From: Bacillus_I endophytica_A
GTDB taxonomy: Bacteria; Bacillota; Bacilli; Bacillales; Bacillaceae_H
DNA length: 64,000 bases
Assembly: GCF_026790145.1 (NCBI RefSeq)
Contig: NZ_JALAMS010000001.1
Location: 496,001 to 560,000 of the forward strand
Reading direction: 5' to 3'
The notes beneath the pieces are model-generated. The model was not told where the DNA came from. It was given only the letters and a program-made list of their open reading frames with translations, and did not search any database. The translations under genes and the position numbers were made by a program. Of the stretch, positions 52,741-62,012 are shown piece by piece. Each line of letters opens with the position of its first letter. The first letter of the stretch is position 1.

Positions 52741-52769
52741 TTTACATAAAGAAAAGAGAAGAATACACT
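52741..52769 (+). promoter_or_regulatory. promoter of the mdc operon
   Basis: TTTACA at 52741-52746, 17 bases, TACACT at 52764-52769. Confidence 0.65.
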
Positions 52770-52863
52770 AAAAATAAGATATTACATAATAAATAGAATG
52801 CTTTGCGTACAATTTGAGCGTTCTTTCCTTTAGAAAATAACGCTAAGGAGGTGAGATGGAACA

Positions 52864-53796
52864 GTGAACAAAATAGCTTTTCTTTTTCCAGGGCAAGGAA
52901 CGCAGTATGAAGGGATGCTTGATGATCTCCCCAAAACAACTCTTACTTCCTCACTTCTCGAGAGAGCTCAAAATCGGTTGGGTCACGATCCTCTTCTGCT
53001 TGATGATAAAGAGTATATTAATACATCTGTTGGTACTCAGCTTAGCCTGTTTATAAAAGGCGTTGTTTTAGAAGCTCATCTTGAGGAGGAAAACATTTAT
53101 CCACATGTTGTTGCAGGGCATTCAATAGGAAGTTTCGCTGCAGCTGTAGCGGCAAAAGTCCTATCTTTTGAAGATGGACTTTACGTTGTGAAAAAACGTG
53201 CTGAATTAATGGATAACGTTGGCGGAGAAGAATATGGCATGGGCGTTGTTGTTGGGGTGAACAAGGAAAAGTTAGTTCACATGGTGGAGTCTATTCATAA
53301 TGAAACAACGCCTGTTTATATAGCTAATGAAAATGCAGAAGATCAGTATACTGTTTCAGGAAAGCGGATAGGTATAGAAGTTGTGTTAGAAAAAGCAAGA
53401 AAGCAGGGAGCCTCAAAGGCAAAGTTTTTAAATATGACAGTTCCTTCACACTGTCCACTTATGGACAACGTAGGGAAAACGCTTTTTGATGCACTTGAAA
53501 AATGTCCAATTTCAGATCCTACTGTTCCTTTCATCGGAAATAAAAATGCTCGCCCACTTCAAACAGGTTCAGCTGTCAAGGAAGACTTAGCTTTTAACGT
53601 TTCTCATCCTGTTTTATGGCACGACTGTTCCACTATTATGAAGGAACTTGGTGTAAAACTATTTGTTGAAATGGCTCCTGGCCATGTGCTAGTAGATCTT
53701 ATCAAACGTAAATTCCCAGAAGGACATTTTTTTCCTCTTTCATCCTTTTCATTAGATGATGTTCTGTTTCTAGTAAAGAAATACAAAAGTAAATAA
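52864..53796 (+). CDS. mdcH: malonyl-CoA:ACP transacylase subunit MdcH
   Basis: The 310-residue acyltransferase has FLFPGQGTQYEGM at 7-19 and the nucleophile GHSIG at 85-89 (Ser87). In malonate decarboxylase it moves malonyl from CoA to the special ACP, priming the cycle. The start is GTG 52864, nine bases after AAGGAGGTGA; an ATG at 52856 opens only a three-codon frame (ATG GAA CAG TGA) whose stop overlaps this GTG. Position first in the mdc operon differs from Klebsiella, where mdcH is last. Confidence 0.9.
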   Translation: MNKIAFLFPGQGTQYEGMLDDLPKTTLTSSLLERAQNRLGHDPLLLDDKEYINTSVGTQLSLFIKGVVLEAHLEEENIYPHVVAGHSIGSFAAAVAAKVLSFEDGLYVVKKRAELMDNVGGEEYGMGVVVGVNKEKLVHMVESIHNETTPVYIANENAEDQYTVSGKRIGIEVVLEKARKQGASKAKFLNMTVPSHCPLMDNVGKTLFDALEKCPISDPTVPFIGNKNARPLQTGSAVKEDLAFNVSHPVLWHDCSTIMKELGVKLFVEMAPGHVLVDLIKRKFPEGHFFPLSSFSLDDVLFLVKKYKSK

Positions 53797-53811
53797 TAAG
53801 AGGTGAGTATG

Positions 53812-55449
53812 ATGAAGAATCGTTCATGGACGACAAAACGAGATGAGAAAAGAAAAAAGCTAGCGTCTGTACAACATCTTGTAAAGGGTAAAATTATTGA
53901 CGCCAAAAATATGAAAGAAGCCCTTGAGTGTCTTATTTCAAGCGGTGATAGAGTTGTACTTGAAGGGGATAATCAAAAGCAAGCATCTTTTCTTTCAGAA
54001 GCTTTAAATAGTGTGGATCCTAAAAAAATTCATGATCTTCACATGATTATGTCAAGTATTTCAAGGCCTGATCATTTAACTCTTTTTGAAAAAGGAATTG
54101 GAAGTAAAATTGATTTTTCTTATGCTGGCCCACAGAGTCTACGCGTTGCGCAAATGATTGAAGACGGCATGTTGAAAATGGGGGAAATTCACACATACTT
54201 AGAACTTTACGGACGTTTATTTGTTGATTTAATTCCAAAAGTTGCTCTTGTAGCAGCTGAGAAAGCAGATGAAAAAGGGAATTTGTATACAGGAAGCAAT
54301 ACAGAAGAAACGCCAACAATTATTGAAGCAGCCTCTTTTAAAGATGGGATTGTTATTGTTCAAGTAAATGAAATTGTCGAAGAGCTTCCACGCGTTGATA
54401 TTCCTGCTGATTGGGTGGATTTTGTTGTTCAGTCTCCAGAACCATATCAGCTTGAGGCCTTATTTACACGAGATCCTTCTGGCATAACTGAACTTCAGAT
54501 TTTAATGGGTATGATGGCTATTCGCGGTATTTATGAAAAGCATAATGTACAAAGCTTAAATCATGGGATTGGATTTAATACAGCAGCAATTGAGCTTCTT
54601 TTGCCAACGTATGGAGAATCTTTAGGACTAAAGGGGAAAATTGCGAAACATTGGACGCTTAATCCACATCCAACACTCATTCCCGCTATTGAGAGCGGTT
54701 GGGTTGAAAGCATTCATAGCTTCGGCGGGGAAGTTGGAATGGAGAGGTATACAGCAGCGCGTCCTGACGTTTTCTTTACAGGGAAAGATGGAAAAATGCG
54801 TTCGAACCGAGCCCTTTGTCAAGTTGCTGGGCAATATGCAGTAGATATGTTTGTTGGTTCTACACTGCAAATGGATTATTACGGGAACTCTTCTACAGTA
54901 ACTTCAGGGCGCTTATCAGGATTTGGAGGTGCGCCAAACATGGGGCATAATCCACATGGGCGCAGGCATTCAACTCCAGCTTGGTTAGATATGATTACAA
55001 CAAACTCAAGTATGGAAAGAGGGAAAAAGCTTGTTGTGCAAATGTTTGAAACATATGGACAAGGAAACTCCCCTGTTTTTGTGGAATCATTAGATGCTAT
55101 TAAAGTGCGTGATGAAGCAAATCTAGCAACAACTCCTGTGATGATCTACGGAGATGATGTTACACATGTTGTAACAGAAGAAGGAGTTGCGTATCTTTAT
55201 AAAGCTGAAGGGCTTGAGGAAAGAAGACAAGCACTTTCGGCAATTGCTGGAGTAACAAAGCTCGGACGCGAACAAAGCCCAAAAGAAATGAAAAATCTGC
55301 GAGATAAAGGACTTGTCGCATTACCGGAAGATTTAAAAGTGAAACGAACAGAAGCTAAGCGTTCCCTGCTTGCAGCTAAGAATGTGCGTGAATTGGTTCA
55401 ATGGTCAGACGGTCTTTACGATCCGCCTGAAAAATTTAAGAACTGGTGA
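53812..55449 (+). CDS. mdcA: malonate decarboxylase alpha subunit MdcA
   Basis: The 545-residue subunit is the acetyl-ACP:malonate ACP transferase of biotin-independent malonate decarboxylase. WTTKRDEKRKK at the start, SSGDRVVLEGDNQKQASFL, the VALVAAEKADEKGNLYTGSNTEETP segment and GNSSTVTSGRLSGFGGAPNMGHNPHGRRH are characteristic for MdcA. GAGGTGA precedes ATG 53812; earlier in-frame starts at 53803 and 53809 are too close. Length is near that of known MdcA (about 550). Confidence 0.94.
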   Translation: MKNRSWTTKRDEKRKKLASVQHLVKGKIIDAKNMKEALECLISSGDRVVLEGDNQKQASFLSEALNSVDPKKIHDLHMIMSSISRPDHLTLFEKGIGSKIDFSYAGPQSLRVAQMIEDGMLKMGEIHTYLELYGRLFVDLIPKVALVAAEKADEKGNLYTGSNTEETPTIIEAASFKDGIVIVQVNEIVEELPRVDIPADWVDFVVQSPEPYQLEALFTRDPSGITELQILMGMMAIRGIYEKHNVQSLNHGIGFNTAAIELLLPTYGESLGLKGKIAKHWTLNPHPTLIPAIESGWVESIHSFGGEVGMERYTAARPDVFFTGKDGKMRSNRALCQVAGQYAVDMFVGSTLQMDYYGNSSTVTSGRLSGFGGAPNMGHNPHGRRHSTPAWLDMITTNSSMERGKKLVVQMFETYGQGNSPVFVESLDAIKVRDEANLATTPVMIYGDDVTHVVTEEGVAYLYKAEGLEERRQALSAIAGVTKLGREQSPKEMKNLRDKGLVALPEDLKVKRTEAKRSLLAAKNVRELVQWSDGLYDPPEKFKNW

Positions 55450-55453
55450 TGTT

Positions 55454-56317
55454 ATGGGGAAAATAGCCGTTTTTAATACGAGTGAATATTTAGGGACATT
55501 AGCTGTAAAGGCGCTAGTCGATGAAGTGTGTTTAACACCTAAGCCAGGACTAGTTGATGAAGAAAACAACGGCTCTCATCATGATTTGACACTTGCCATG
55601 ATGAAAGCTTCTGCTCGTTCCCTTTATCCTTTTTTTGTGGAAATGGCACAAGCTGCTAAAGGTAAACAACCCTCCCAATCGTTGCGAGAGATATTAGGGG
55701 AAATAGGAAGGAAAGCAGAAGAAAAAATGTTTGCTGTAACAAATGGAATAAACACGCATAAAGGAGCAATTTGGTCTCTTGGTTTACTGATTGGAAGTGT
55801 TGCTTCACAAGGAAACAGCACTTCAGAGGAAATTGCGAAAAGAGCGGGCAAAATTGCTCGTTTTGAGGATGCTTTTATGATAAAAAGGTTAACAAATGGA
55901 ACGAAAGTAAAGAAAAAGTACGGAGTAAATGGAGCTGTAGGAGAAGCCAAAGCTGGTTTTCCTCATATTATAAAATTTGTTTTACCAATGCTTAGAGAAA
56001 CAAAAAATATAAATCATAGTCGTTTAAATGCCTTGATGGCTGTGATGGCACATTTAGATGATACGTGTATTCTTCATAGGGGAGGAACTCTTGCTCTAGA
56101 AAAGGTGAAAGAAGGGGCTCGTGCCGTTCTTCGAAATGGAGGAGTTGGAACAAGAGAAGGATTTCAAAGTCTTCTAAAATTAAATAGCCTTGTTGAAGCA
56201 CTTTTTGTGTCCCCTGGTGGGAGTGCAGATTTACTAGCGGCAGGTCTCTTTTTATATGAATTAGAGAAGAGAGGAATTGGAGGGAATTTAGATGGAAACA
56301 CTTCGTTACGTTTATGA
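55454..56317 (+). CDS. mdcB: triphosphoribosyl-dephospho-CoA synthase MdcB
   Basis: The 287-residue protein belongs to the CitG/MdcB family, which makes the prosthetic-group precursor 2'-(5''-triphosphoribosyl)-3'-dephospho-CoA from ATP and dephospho-CoA. Landmarks are DEVCLTPKPGLVDEENNGSHHD (about 23-44), NGINTHKGAIWSLG and LDDTCILHRGG. ATG 55454 follows the mdcA stop by four bases with only a weak site, so coupling is likely. It overlaps mdcC by 26 bases. Confidence 0.92.
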   Translation: MGKIAVFNTSEYLGTLAVKALVDEVCLTPKPGLVDEENNGSHHDLTLAMMKASARSLYPFFVEMAQAAKGKQPSQSLREILGEIGRKAEEKMFAVTNGINTHKGAIWSLGLLIGSVASQGNSTSEEIAKRAGKIARFEDAFMIKRLTNGTKVKKKYGVNGAVGEAKAGFPHIIKFVLPMLRETKNINHSRLNALMAVMAHLDDTCILHRGGTLALEKVKEGARAVLRNGGVGTREGFQSLLKLNSLVEALFVSPGGSADLLAAGLFLYELEKRGIGGNLDGNTSLRL

Positions 56318-56588
56318 AGGAAAGCGAAAAATAACCAAACGTGCGCATATTGGGGTTGTTGCATCAGGTGATCTAGAAATACTTGTTGAGCCAACAGAAG
56401 AGAAGGAAGCAATCGTGACAATTAAAACTGGAAGTGAAGGATTTAAAGAAGTGTGGGAAGCTGTGCTTGAGCGCTTTTTTATAAAAAATGAGGTAATAGG
56501 AATATTCACAATAAACGACTTTGGAGCAACTCCTGGTGTTGTAGGACTGCGTTTAGCTCAAGTGTTAGAGGTGAGTGAACATGAGTAA
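56292..56588 (+). CDS. mdcC: malonate decarboxylase acyl carrier protein MdcC (delta)
   Basis: The 98-residue carrier binds the dephospho-CoA-type prosthetic group on a serine in the VASGDLEILVEP motif (Ser25), the delta-subunit signature. The acyl group is cycled between malonyl and acetyl on this carrier. GGAGGG precedes the ATG, which lies inside the end of mdcB; the gene overlaps the next by eight bases. Confidence 0.93.
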   Translation: METLRYVYEGKRKITKRAHIGVVASGDLEILVEPTEEKEAIVTIKTGSEGFKEVWEAVLERFFIKNEVIGIFTINDFGATPGVVGLRLAQVLEVSEHE

Positions 56589-58266
56589 ATTGAAAGAAAG
56601 CTTCATCGAATTAAACGGACGTGAACGAGCAAAAGCAATTTTAGACAGTGGGGCAGGAATTGAACTTTTAGATCCTTTTGAAGGGATGAAGTCTCCGCAT
56701 CTCGAGCCACAAGGAATCGTTCCTCAAAATGATGATGGGGTTATCGTTATAAAAGGTGAAATTGATGGAGAAAGAGTTGTTGTGATTTCAATAGAAGGAG
56801 CATTTCAAGGAGGCGGTATTGGGGAAGTATCGGGAGCTAAAATTGCTGGTGCGCTTGAGCTTGCTTTAAAAGACAACAGAGAAGGAAAGAAAATAGTACC
56901 TGTCGTTGTATTTGATACAGGAGGTGTTCGGCTTCAGGAAGCAAACTATGGACTTCTATCAATTGCAGAAATTCAAGGAGCCATTGTTGCTTTAAATGAA
57001 TATGTTCCAACAATTGGAATCATCCCAGGCAAAGTTGGTGGATTCGGCGGGATGTCGATTACAGCAGCTCTTTTTTCTCACGTTATGATTACACCAAGTG
57101 GACGCTATGGTTTAAATGGACCTGAAGTTATTGAACAAGAAGCAGGAGTAAGAGAACTTGATTCAAGCGATAAAAAAATGATTTGGGAAATGATCGGCGG
57201 AACACAAAGAGTCAAAACAGGTCTTGTAGACACGCTTGTTGAAGACGATATTGATGAAATCCTTTCAAACGTCAAAAAAGCGATGAAAGAACATCCTGTT
57301 AAAAATCGGACAGAGGAAATTAACTTCTATTTAACATTAATTAATAAAGCATTTGCACAAGATACCTTTACTCCGAAAGATTATGAGAAACTGTATCATC
57401 ATTTAAAAGAACAAGAGGTAGAGGAACTCCCTAAAGAGAGAGTAAAAGGGAGTGATCAAAAAGAAGATCAAAGCCGAGGAAGAAAGTGGTTTGAAGCATT
57501 AACAAGCGTTCAAAGTCCTTCTGGATGGGCCTCTACCGTTCTTTCACATAGTAATGAAAATGAAAACTATATAGCAGTAGTTCCTGATTGTTATAGCCGA
57601 TTCAAGCGAGCCCGTCACGGTGAAGTCGGTTTATATGAAGGATGGAAAATTGCACAAACGGTGCAAGAGTTTATTAAAAGAGATGAGAAGAATGAAAAAA
57701 AGCGGGCTATTATTGCTGTTATTGATGTTCCATCACAAGCTTACGGCTACAAAGAAGAAGTGCTTGGCATTAATGTAGCTCTTGCTGCTTCTGTAAACAT
57801 GTTAGCAAAAGCAAGACTTTGCGGTCATCCAGTGATTGGATTTATTCCAGGAAACGCTATTTCAGGTGCTTTTTTAGCACTAGGTCTTCAAGCTAATGTT
57901 TTGCTTTCAATAGATGATGATAAAATTAATGTACAAGCGATGTCAAAAAAGTCAGCAGCGCGTATTACAAAAAGAACGATTAGAGAGCTTGAAGAAGCAA
58001 CAAAGAAGGTTCCTGCTATGGCTTATGATATTCATTCTTACAAAACGCTTGGTGCTCTTTCACAGCTTATAACAAATATCAATGGAGATGATCCTTCAGA
58101 AGAAGATATTCATATTGTTAAAGACGCGCTTATAACTAGTATTCACGATGTTCAAAACCGAAATGATCGTTCCCTTTCCATTCGCTTGGAAACAAAGGAA
58201 GCTCTTTTAGGCGGACGAAAAGCCTCTATTGAGGTAAGAGAAAGAATGAAAAAACAATGGAATTAA
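56581..58266 (+). CDS. fused malonate decarboxylase beta-gamma subunit (MdcD-MdcE)
   Basis: The 561-residue protein joins two carboxyltransferase-like halves. Residues 1-280 match MdcD: SFIELNGRERAKAILDSG, AFQGGGIGEVSGAKIAGALE, GGVRLQEANYGLLSIAEIQ and PGKVGGFGGMSITAAL. Residues about 300-561 match MdcE: GRKWFEALTS, IAVIDVPSQAYGYKEEVLGINVALAA and GHPVIGFIPGNAISGAFLALGLQANVLLSID. In Klebsiella and Acinetobacter these are separate chains forming the malonyl-S-ACP decarboxylase; here a charged linker (about 275-300) connects them. AGAGGTGA precedes ATG 56581. Confidence 0.93.
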   Translation: MSKLKESFIELNGRERAKAILDSGAGIELLDPFEGMKSPHLEPQGIVPQNDDGVIVIKGEIDGERVVVISIEGAFQGGGIGEVSGAKIAGALELALKDNREGKKIVPVVVFDTGGVRLQEANYGLLSIAEIQGAIVALNEYVPTIGIIPGKVGGFGGMSITAALFSHVMITPSGRYGLNGPEVIEQEAGVRELDSSDKKMIWEMIGGTQRVKTGLVDTLVEDDIDEILSNVKKAMKEHPVKNRTEEINFYLTLINKAFAQDTFTPKDYEKLYHHLKEQEVEELPKERVKGSDQKEDQSRGRKWFEALTSVQSPSGWASTVLSHSNENENYIAVVPDCYSRFKRARHGEVGLYEGWKIAQTVQEFIKRDEKNEKKRAIIAVIDVPSQAYGYKEEVLGINVALAASVNMLAKARLCGHPVIGFIPGNAISGAFLALGLQANVLLSIDDDKINVQAMSKKSAARITKRTIRELEEATKKVPAMAYDIHSYKTLGALSQLITNINGDDPSEEDIHIVKDALITSIHDVQNRNDRSLSIRLETKEALLGGRKASIEVRERMKKQWN

Positions 58267-58871
58267 AACCACATGATTTAATTAAACTTTCTTCATTAAG
58301 AGATGGATTTTTAACAGAAGAGAACGAATTACCACAGTGGGCACAGAATTCTCTTCAAGCTTCTCCGTATGTTGTCGTACGAAGAGTGCCTTTTGGGGGA
58401 GAATATATACCTGTTGGTGTGCGGGGAAAAAAGCGAAGTGAACGATTTGGCTTTTATATAAGTAAGAGTGTCATTAGTGAGGTGATTTCACCTATTCAGT
58501 TACAAGAGAGTTTTCCATCAAAGGAAAGACAACATTTAAAAGCCTTTCAGACGCTAAAGCAAGTGAGGGAGCTTCTACAAACTGAAGAACGGTGGGGACT
58601 TGGAGGAAGCGTTGGTTTTGAGTTAGCTACAGGAGTAGAAACTGTAAAAGCGACAAGTGATGTTGACGTTATTTTATATAAAGAAGATGCAATAAATATA
58701 AAAAAAGCGACAGAGTTGTTAGCTAATTTGAATAATCTACCAAGTCGAGTTGATATTTCTGTAGAAACAAAGTTTGGAAGTTTCTCGCTGACGGAATATT
58801 GCAGTAAAGAAAGTTTCTTGTTAAAAACAATAGAAGGTCCAAAATTGATTCAAAAGCCTTTCTTTCCTTAG
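58257..58871 (+). CDS. mdcG: phosphoribosyl-dephospho-CoA transferase MdcG
   Basis: The 204-residue holo-ACP synthase attaches the prosthetic group to MdcC. VRRVPFGGEYIPVGVRGKKRSERFGFYI and the nucleotidyltransferase pattern LGGSVGFELATG...TSDVDVIL with Asp135 and Asp137 identify the MdcG family. It overlaps the preceding gene by ten bases and ends the operon. No MdcF-, MdcL- or MdcM-type transporter follows. Confidence 0.92.
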   Translation: MELKPHDLIKLSSLRDGFLTEENELPQWAQNSLQASPYVVVRRVPFGGEYIPVGVRGKKRSERFGFYISKSVISEVISPIQLQESFPSKERQHLKAFQTLKQVRELLQTEERWGLGGSVGFELATGVETVKATSDVDVILYKEDAINIKKATELLANLNNLPSRVDISVETKFGSFSLTEYCSKESFLLKTIEGPKLIQKPFFP

Positions 58872-58884
58872 AAGGGCTTTTGAA
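58849..58884 (+). terminator. hairpin at the end of mdcG
   Basis: TTCAAAAGCC at 58849-58858 pairs with GGCTTTTGAA at 58875-58884. It overlaps the last codons and lacks a T tract, so strength is uncertain. Confidence 0.45.
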
Positions 58885-58943
58885 CTTAAAGAGAATTTAA
58901 GGAAATATGTTGCAAATGTTTATAATTCAGACTACAATAAAAT

Positions 58944-58965
58944 AAAATGTTAACGATAACATTTT
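58944..58965. promoter_or_regulatory. operator 1 upstream of uxaC (uronate repressor or cre)
   Basis: AAAATGTTAACGATAACATTTT; the core TGTTAACGATAACA fits the cre consensus TGWNANCGNTNWCA exactly and equals the LacI-family uronate operator type seen in Bacillales. Confidence 0.75.
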
Positions 58966-59030
58966 AAGAGTTAGCTAGTGATAAAATATTAACCTAACAA
59001 TTTACTGATGAAATAAATATTGTTTATCAC

Positions 59031-59048
59031 AAAATGTTAACGTTAACA
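59031..59048. promoter_or_regulatory. operator 2 upstream of uxaC
   Basis: AAAATGTTAACGTTAACA; the core at 59035-59048 is a perfect 14-base palindrome and also fits the cre consensus. It ends just before the uxaC ribosome binding site, 91 bases from operator 1 core to core. Confidence 0.75.
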
Positions 59049-59069
59049 AAAAAGGAGGATATTTAAAAG

Positions 59070-60497
59070 ATGAAGGGATTTATGAGGGAAGATTTCTTAC
59101 TTACAAACAGCACAGCAGTAAAGCTATATCATGAATACGCAAAAGATATGCCGATTATTGACTATCATTGCCATTTAAGTCCAAAAGAGATTTATGAAAA
59201 TAAGCAGTTTCGTAATATAACAGACATTTGGTTAGATGGTGATCATTATAAGTGGAGATTGATGAGAGCGAACGGAATTGAGGAGGATTGTATTACAGGA
59301 AACAAAAGTGACTACGAAAAATTTATTGCTTGGGCTAAGACAGTACCAATGACAATTGGAAATCCGCTTTTTCATTGGACACATCTTGAATTGCAGCGCT
59401 TCTTTAATATTGATGAACTTCTGAATGAACGCACAGCAGATGATATTTGGGAGAAAACAAGCGAGAAGTTAGCAGATGGGTCACTAAGAGCAAGGGACTT
59501 TATTACAGCTTCAAAAGTTGAAGTTATTTGTACAACAGATGATCCTGTAGATTCCCTAGAGTATCACCTTAAAATAAAAGAACTTGAAAACTTTGATACA
59601 GCTGTGTTACCGAGTTTCAGACCTGATAAAGGACTTGAAATCAATCGGCAGGGGTTTAGCAATTGGGTTAAATCTCTCGAAGAAGCTGCTGGTATATCTA
59701 TTGACAACTATGATCGTTTTCTAGAAGCACTTGAAAGCCGTGTTCGCTTTTTCCATTCTGTCGGAGGAAGAGTATCTGATCACGCTCTTGACCGCGTTGT
59801 ATATGAAGAGGTAACAAAAGAAGAAGCAGGACGGATTTTTGAGAAAGTAATGCTTCAAGGACAAAGCATTACAGAGGAAGAAGAGCGAAAATATAAGACA
59901 TATATGCTTATTTTCTTAGGGAAATTATATAAAGAACTTGATTGGGTTATGCAATTTCATATCCATGCTCTTCGAAATAACAGCACAAAAGGTTTTGAAA
60001 ATCTTGGACCTGATACGGGATACGATGCAATGGACGACGGAGAAATAGCAAAGCCGCTTGTTAGTCTTTTCAATCAGCTAGAGAAAGAAGAGAGTTTGCC
60101 AAAAACCGTTGTATATTCTCTAAATCCAAAAGACAATCCTGTTATCGCAACAGTAATAGGAAGCTTTCAAGGAGGCGGAGTACCAGGGAAAATGCAGTTT
60201 GGAACAGCATGGTGGTTTAACGACCAGAGAGAAGGCATGTTAGATCAAATGAAAGCGCTATCAAATATGGGTCTTTTCAGTCAGTTTATTGGCATGCTTA
60301 CAGATTCAAGAAGCTTTTTATCTTATACAAGACATGAATATTTTAGAAGACTTGTTTGTGACCTTGTTGGTACATGGGTTGAGCAAGGGGAAGTGCCATT
60401 TGATGAAGAACTTTTAGAACGCGTTATAAAAGGAATTTGCTATAACAATGCTAAAAGCTATTTCAATTTTCCAGCTTATACAGTTCAACAATCTTAG
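59070..60497 (+). CDS. uxaC: glucuronate isomerase UxaC
   Basis: The 475-residue enzyme isomerises D-glucuronate to fructuronate and galacturonate to tagaturonate. The amidohydrolase-like metal motif YHCH (His33, His35) follows DMPIID, and NITDIWLDGDHYKWRLMRANGI, QFHIHALRNNS and the RDFITASKVEVICTTDDPVD segment are family landmarks. AAGGAGG is 14 bases before the ATG, a slightly long gap. It opens a hexuronate operon. Confidence 0.94.
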   Translation: MKGFMREDFLLTNSTAVKLYHEYAKDMPIIDYHCHLSPKEIYENKQFRNITDIWLDGDHYKWRLMRANGIEEDCITGNKSDYEKFIAWAKTVPMTIGNPLFHWTHLELQRFFNIDELLNERTADDIWEKTSEKLADGSLRARDFITASKVEVICTTDDPVDSLEYHLKIKELENFDTAVLPSFRPDKGLEINRQGFSNWVKSLEEAAGISIDNYDRFLEALESRVRFFHSVGGRVSDHALDRVVYEEVTKEEAGRIFEKVMLQGQSITEEEERKYKTYMLIFLGKLYKELDWVMQFHIHALRNNSTKGFENLGPDTGYDAMDDGEIAKPLVSLFNQLEKEESLPKTVVYSLNPKDNPVIATVIGSFQGGGVPGKMQFGTAWWFNDQREGMLDQMKALSNMGLFSQFIGMLTDSRSFLSYTRHEYFRRLVCDLVGTWVEQGEVPFDEELLERVIKGICYNNAKSYFNFPAYTVQQS

Positions 60498-60534
60498 CTA
60501 AGAGAGGAGATTGTAAAAGAAGGGGAGTTCGCGA

Positions 60535-61911
60535 TTGAGCGTTGTAAAAACAGAAGGAAAAGTAGAGGTCAAAGTAGAAGGACTTAGCATAAAAGAAAAA
60601 GTCTCCTATGGTATGGGAGACTTTGGAAATGGATTTATGTTTGACTTAGGACAGCTATACTTACTAAAGTTTTTTACAGATGTAGCAGGAATCCCAGCCG
60701 CCGCTGCTGGAGGAATTTTTCTTGTTAGCAAACTTTTTGCCGCCATTTGTGATCCAATTGTAGGCTCTTCTATTGATTATCGGAGAAATATTGGTGAAAG
60801 AGGGAAGTTTCGACCATATCTTCTATTTGGAAGCATTATTTTAGCTATTTTAACTGTTTTGACCTTTATTTCACCGAATATTTCCTCAACAGGAAAGCTC
60901 ATTTATGCATATGCTTCTTATATGATTTGGGGGATTGGCTATTCCTTTGTTAATATCCCTTATGGTTCACTTGGGGCGGCAATGACACAAAACGCTGCTG
61001 ATCGAACATCTCTTGCTGCTTTCAGACAAACAGGTTCTCTTGGAGCACTTTTTATCACAAGCATTGCTGTTGTTCCTCTTATTCTGTTGTTTCCGAGTGA
61101 AAAGATTGGCTACCCTGTTGTAATGGGGATAATGTCTCTTGTTGGCGTGTTGGGATTCTATATATGCTATCGTAACTGCCAAGAACGCATTGTGGTAAAA
61201 GAAGGTCCAAAGGAAAAACTTTCGTTCATGTCTATCATCAGAACCTTTGCTTCAAATAAGCCACTTTTAACACTTGTACTTATGACGGTTTTTACGATAT
61301 CTGCCTACAACATTAAATCAGCAATGCTTATCTATTTTGCTCAATATAATCTCGGAAATGTTCAGCTTATGGCTTATATGAATTTTATTATTATTGGTTC
61401 CTCTTTTCTAGGGGTTATCATGCTTCCGAAGCTTGTGAAGCGCTTTGGTAAGAAAAAAACGGCAATGATTGGGCTCGCCATAAGCATTATAGCAGATACA
61501 GCAAACTTCTTTATGCCGTCAAATGTTGTGCTGTTCACTGTTTTAGCTAGCATTGCCTTTATCGGGATTAGCATTCCAAACGGAATTACATGGGCGCTTG
61601 TTTCAGACATTATTGATTATGGAGAATGGAAAACAGGAGAAAGGAAAGAAGGAACAACATATGCTCTCTTTAACTTTTCGAGAAAGCTCGCTCAATCCCT
61701 GTCAGGTTTTCTCTCAGGAGTTGGACTTGGTATTATTGGATACATTCCAAATGTTACACAAGCATCAAGCACGCTTTTAGGTATAAAAGGTCTGTTGCTT
61801 CTCTATCCTGCTGTTGCTTTGGGGATTGCAATGCTTGTAATTGGCTTACTTTATAAATTAACGGATGAAAAGCACGAAGAAATGGTGAAAGATCTTCAAG
61901 CTCGAATTTAG
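60535..61911 (+). CDS. GPH-family hexuronate:cation symporter
   Basis: The 458-residue permease has 12 membrane segments and the glycoside-pentoside-hexuronide family landmarks SYGMGDFGNGFMFDLGQLYLLKF, DPIVGSSIDYRRNIGERGKFRPYLL, WGIGYSFVNIPYGSL and DIIDYGEWKTGERKEG. By context it imports glucuronate or galacturonate, like B. subtilis YjmB. The start is TTG with GGGGAG seven bases upstream. It follows uxaC by 37 bases. Confidence 0.88.
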   Translation: MSVVKTEGKVEVKVEGLSIKEKVSYGMGDFGNGFMFDLGQLYLLKFFTDVAGIPAAAAGGIFLVSKLFAAICDPIVGSSIDYRRNIGERGKFRPYLLFGSIILAILTVLTFISPNISSTGKLIYAYASYMIWGIGYSFVNIPYGSLGAAMTQNAADRTSLAAFRQTGSLGALFITSIAVVPLILLFPSEKIGYPVVMGIMSLVGVLGFYICYRNCQERIVVKEGPKEKLSFMSIIRTFASNKPLLTLVLMTVFTISAYNIKSAMLIYFAQYNLGNVQLMAYMNFIIIGSSFLGVIMLPKLVKRFGKKKTAMIGLAISIIADTANFFMPSNVVLFTVLASIAFIGISIPNGITWALVSDIIDYGEWKTGERKEGTTYALFNFSRKLAQSLSGFLSGVGLGIIGYIPNVTQASSTLLGIKGLLLLYPAVALGIAMLVIGLLYKLTDEKHEEMVKDLQARI

Positions 61912-62012
61912 AAAATCCTCATCTTTAGCTGATATCTGCTTATTATTCGAGAGTTTTTGTGATATTCTTATACTGAAAATACAGGGTAACTCACTAAAGG
62001 TAGGTAAATGAA

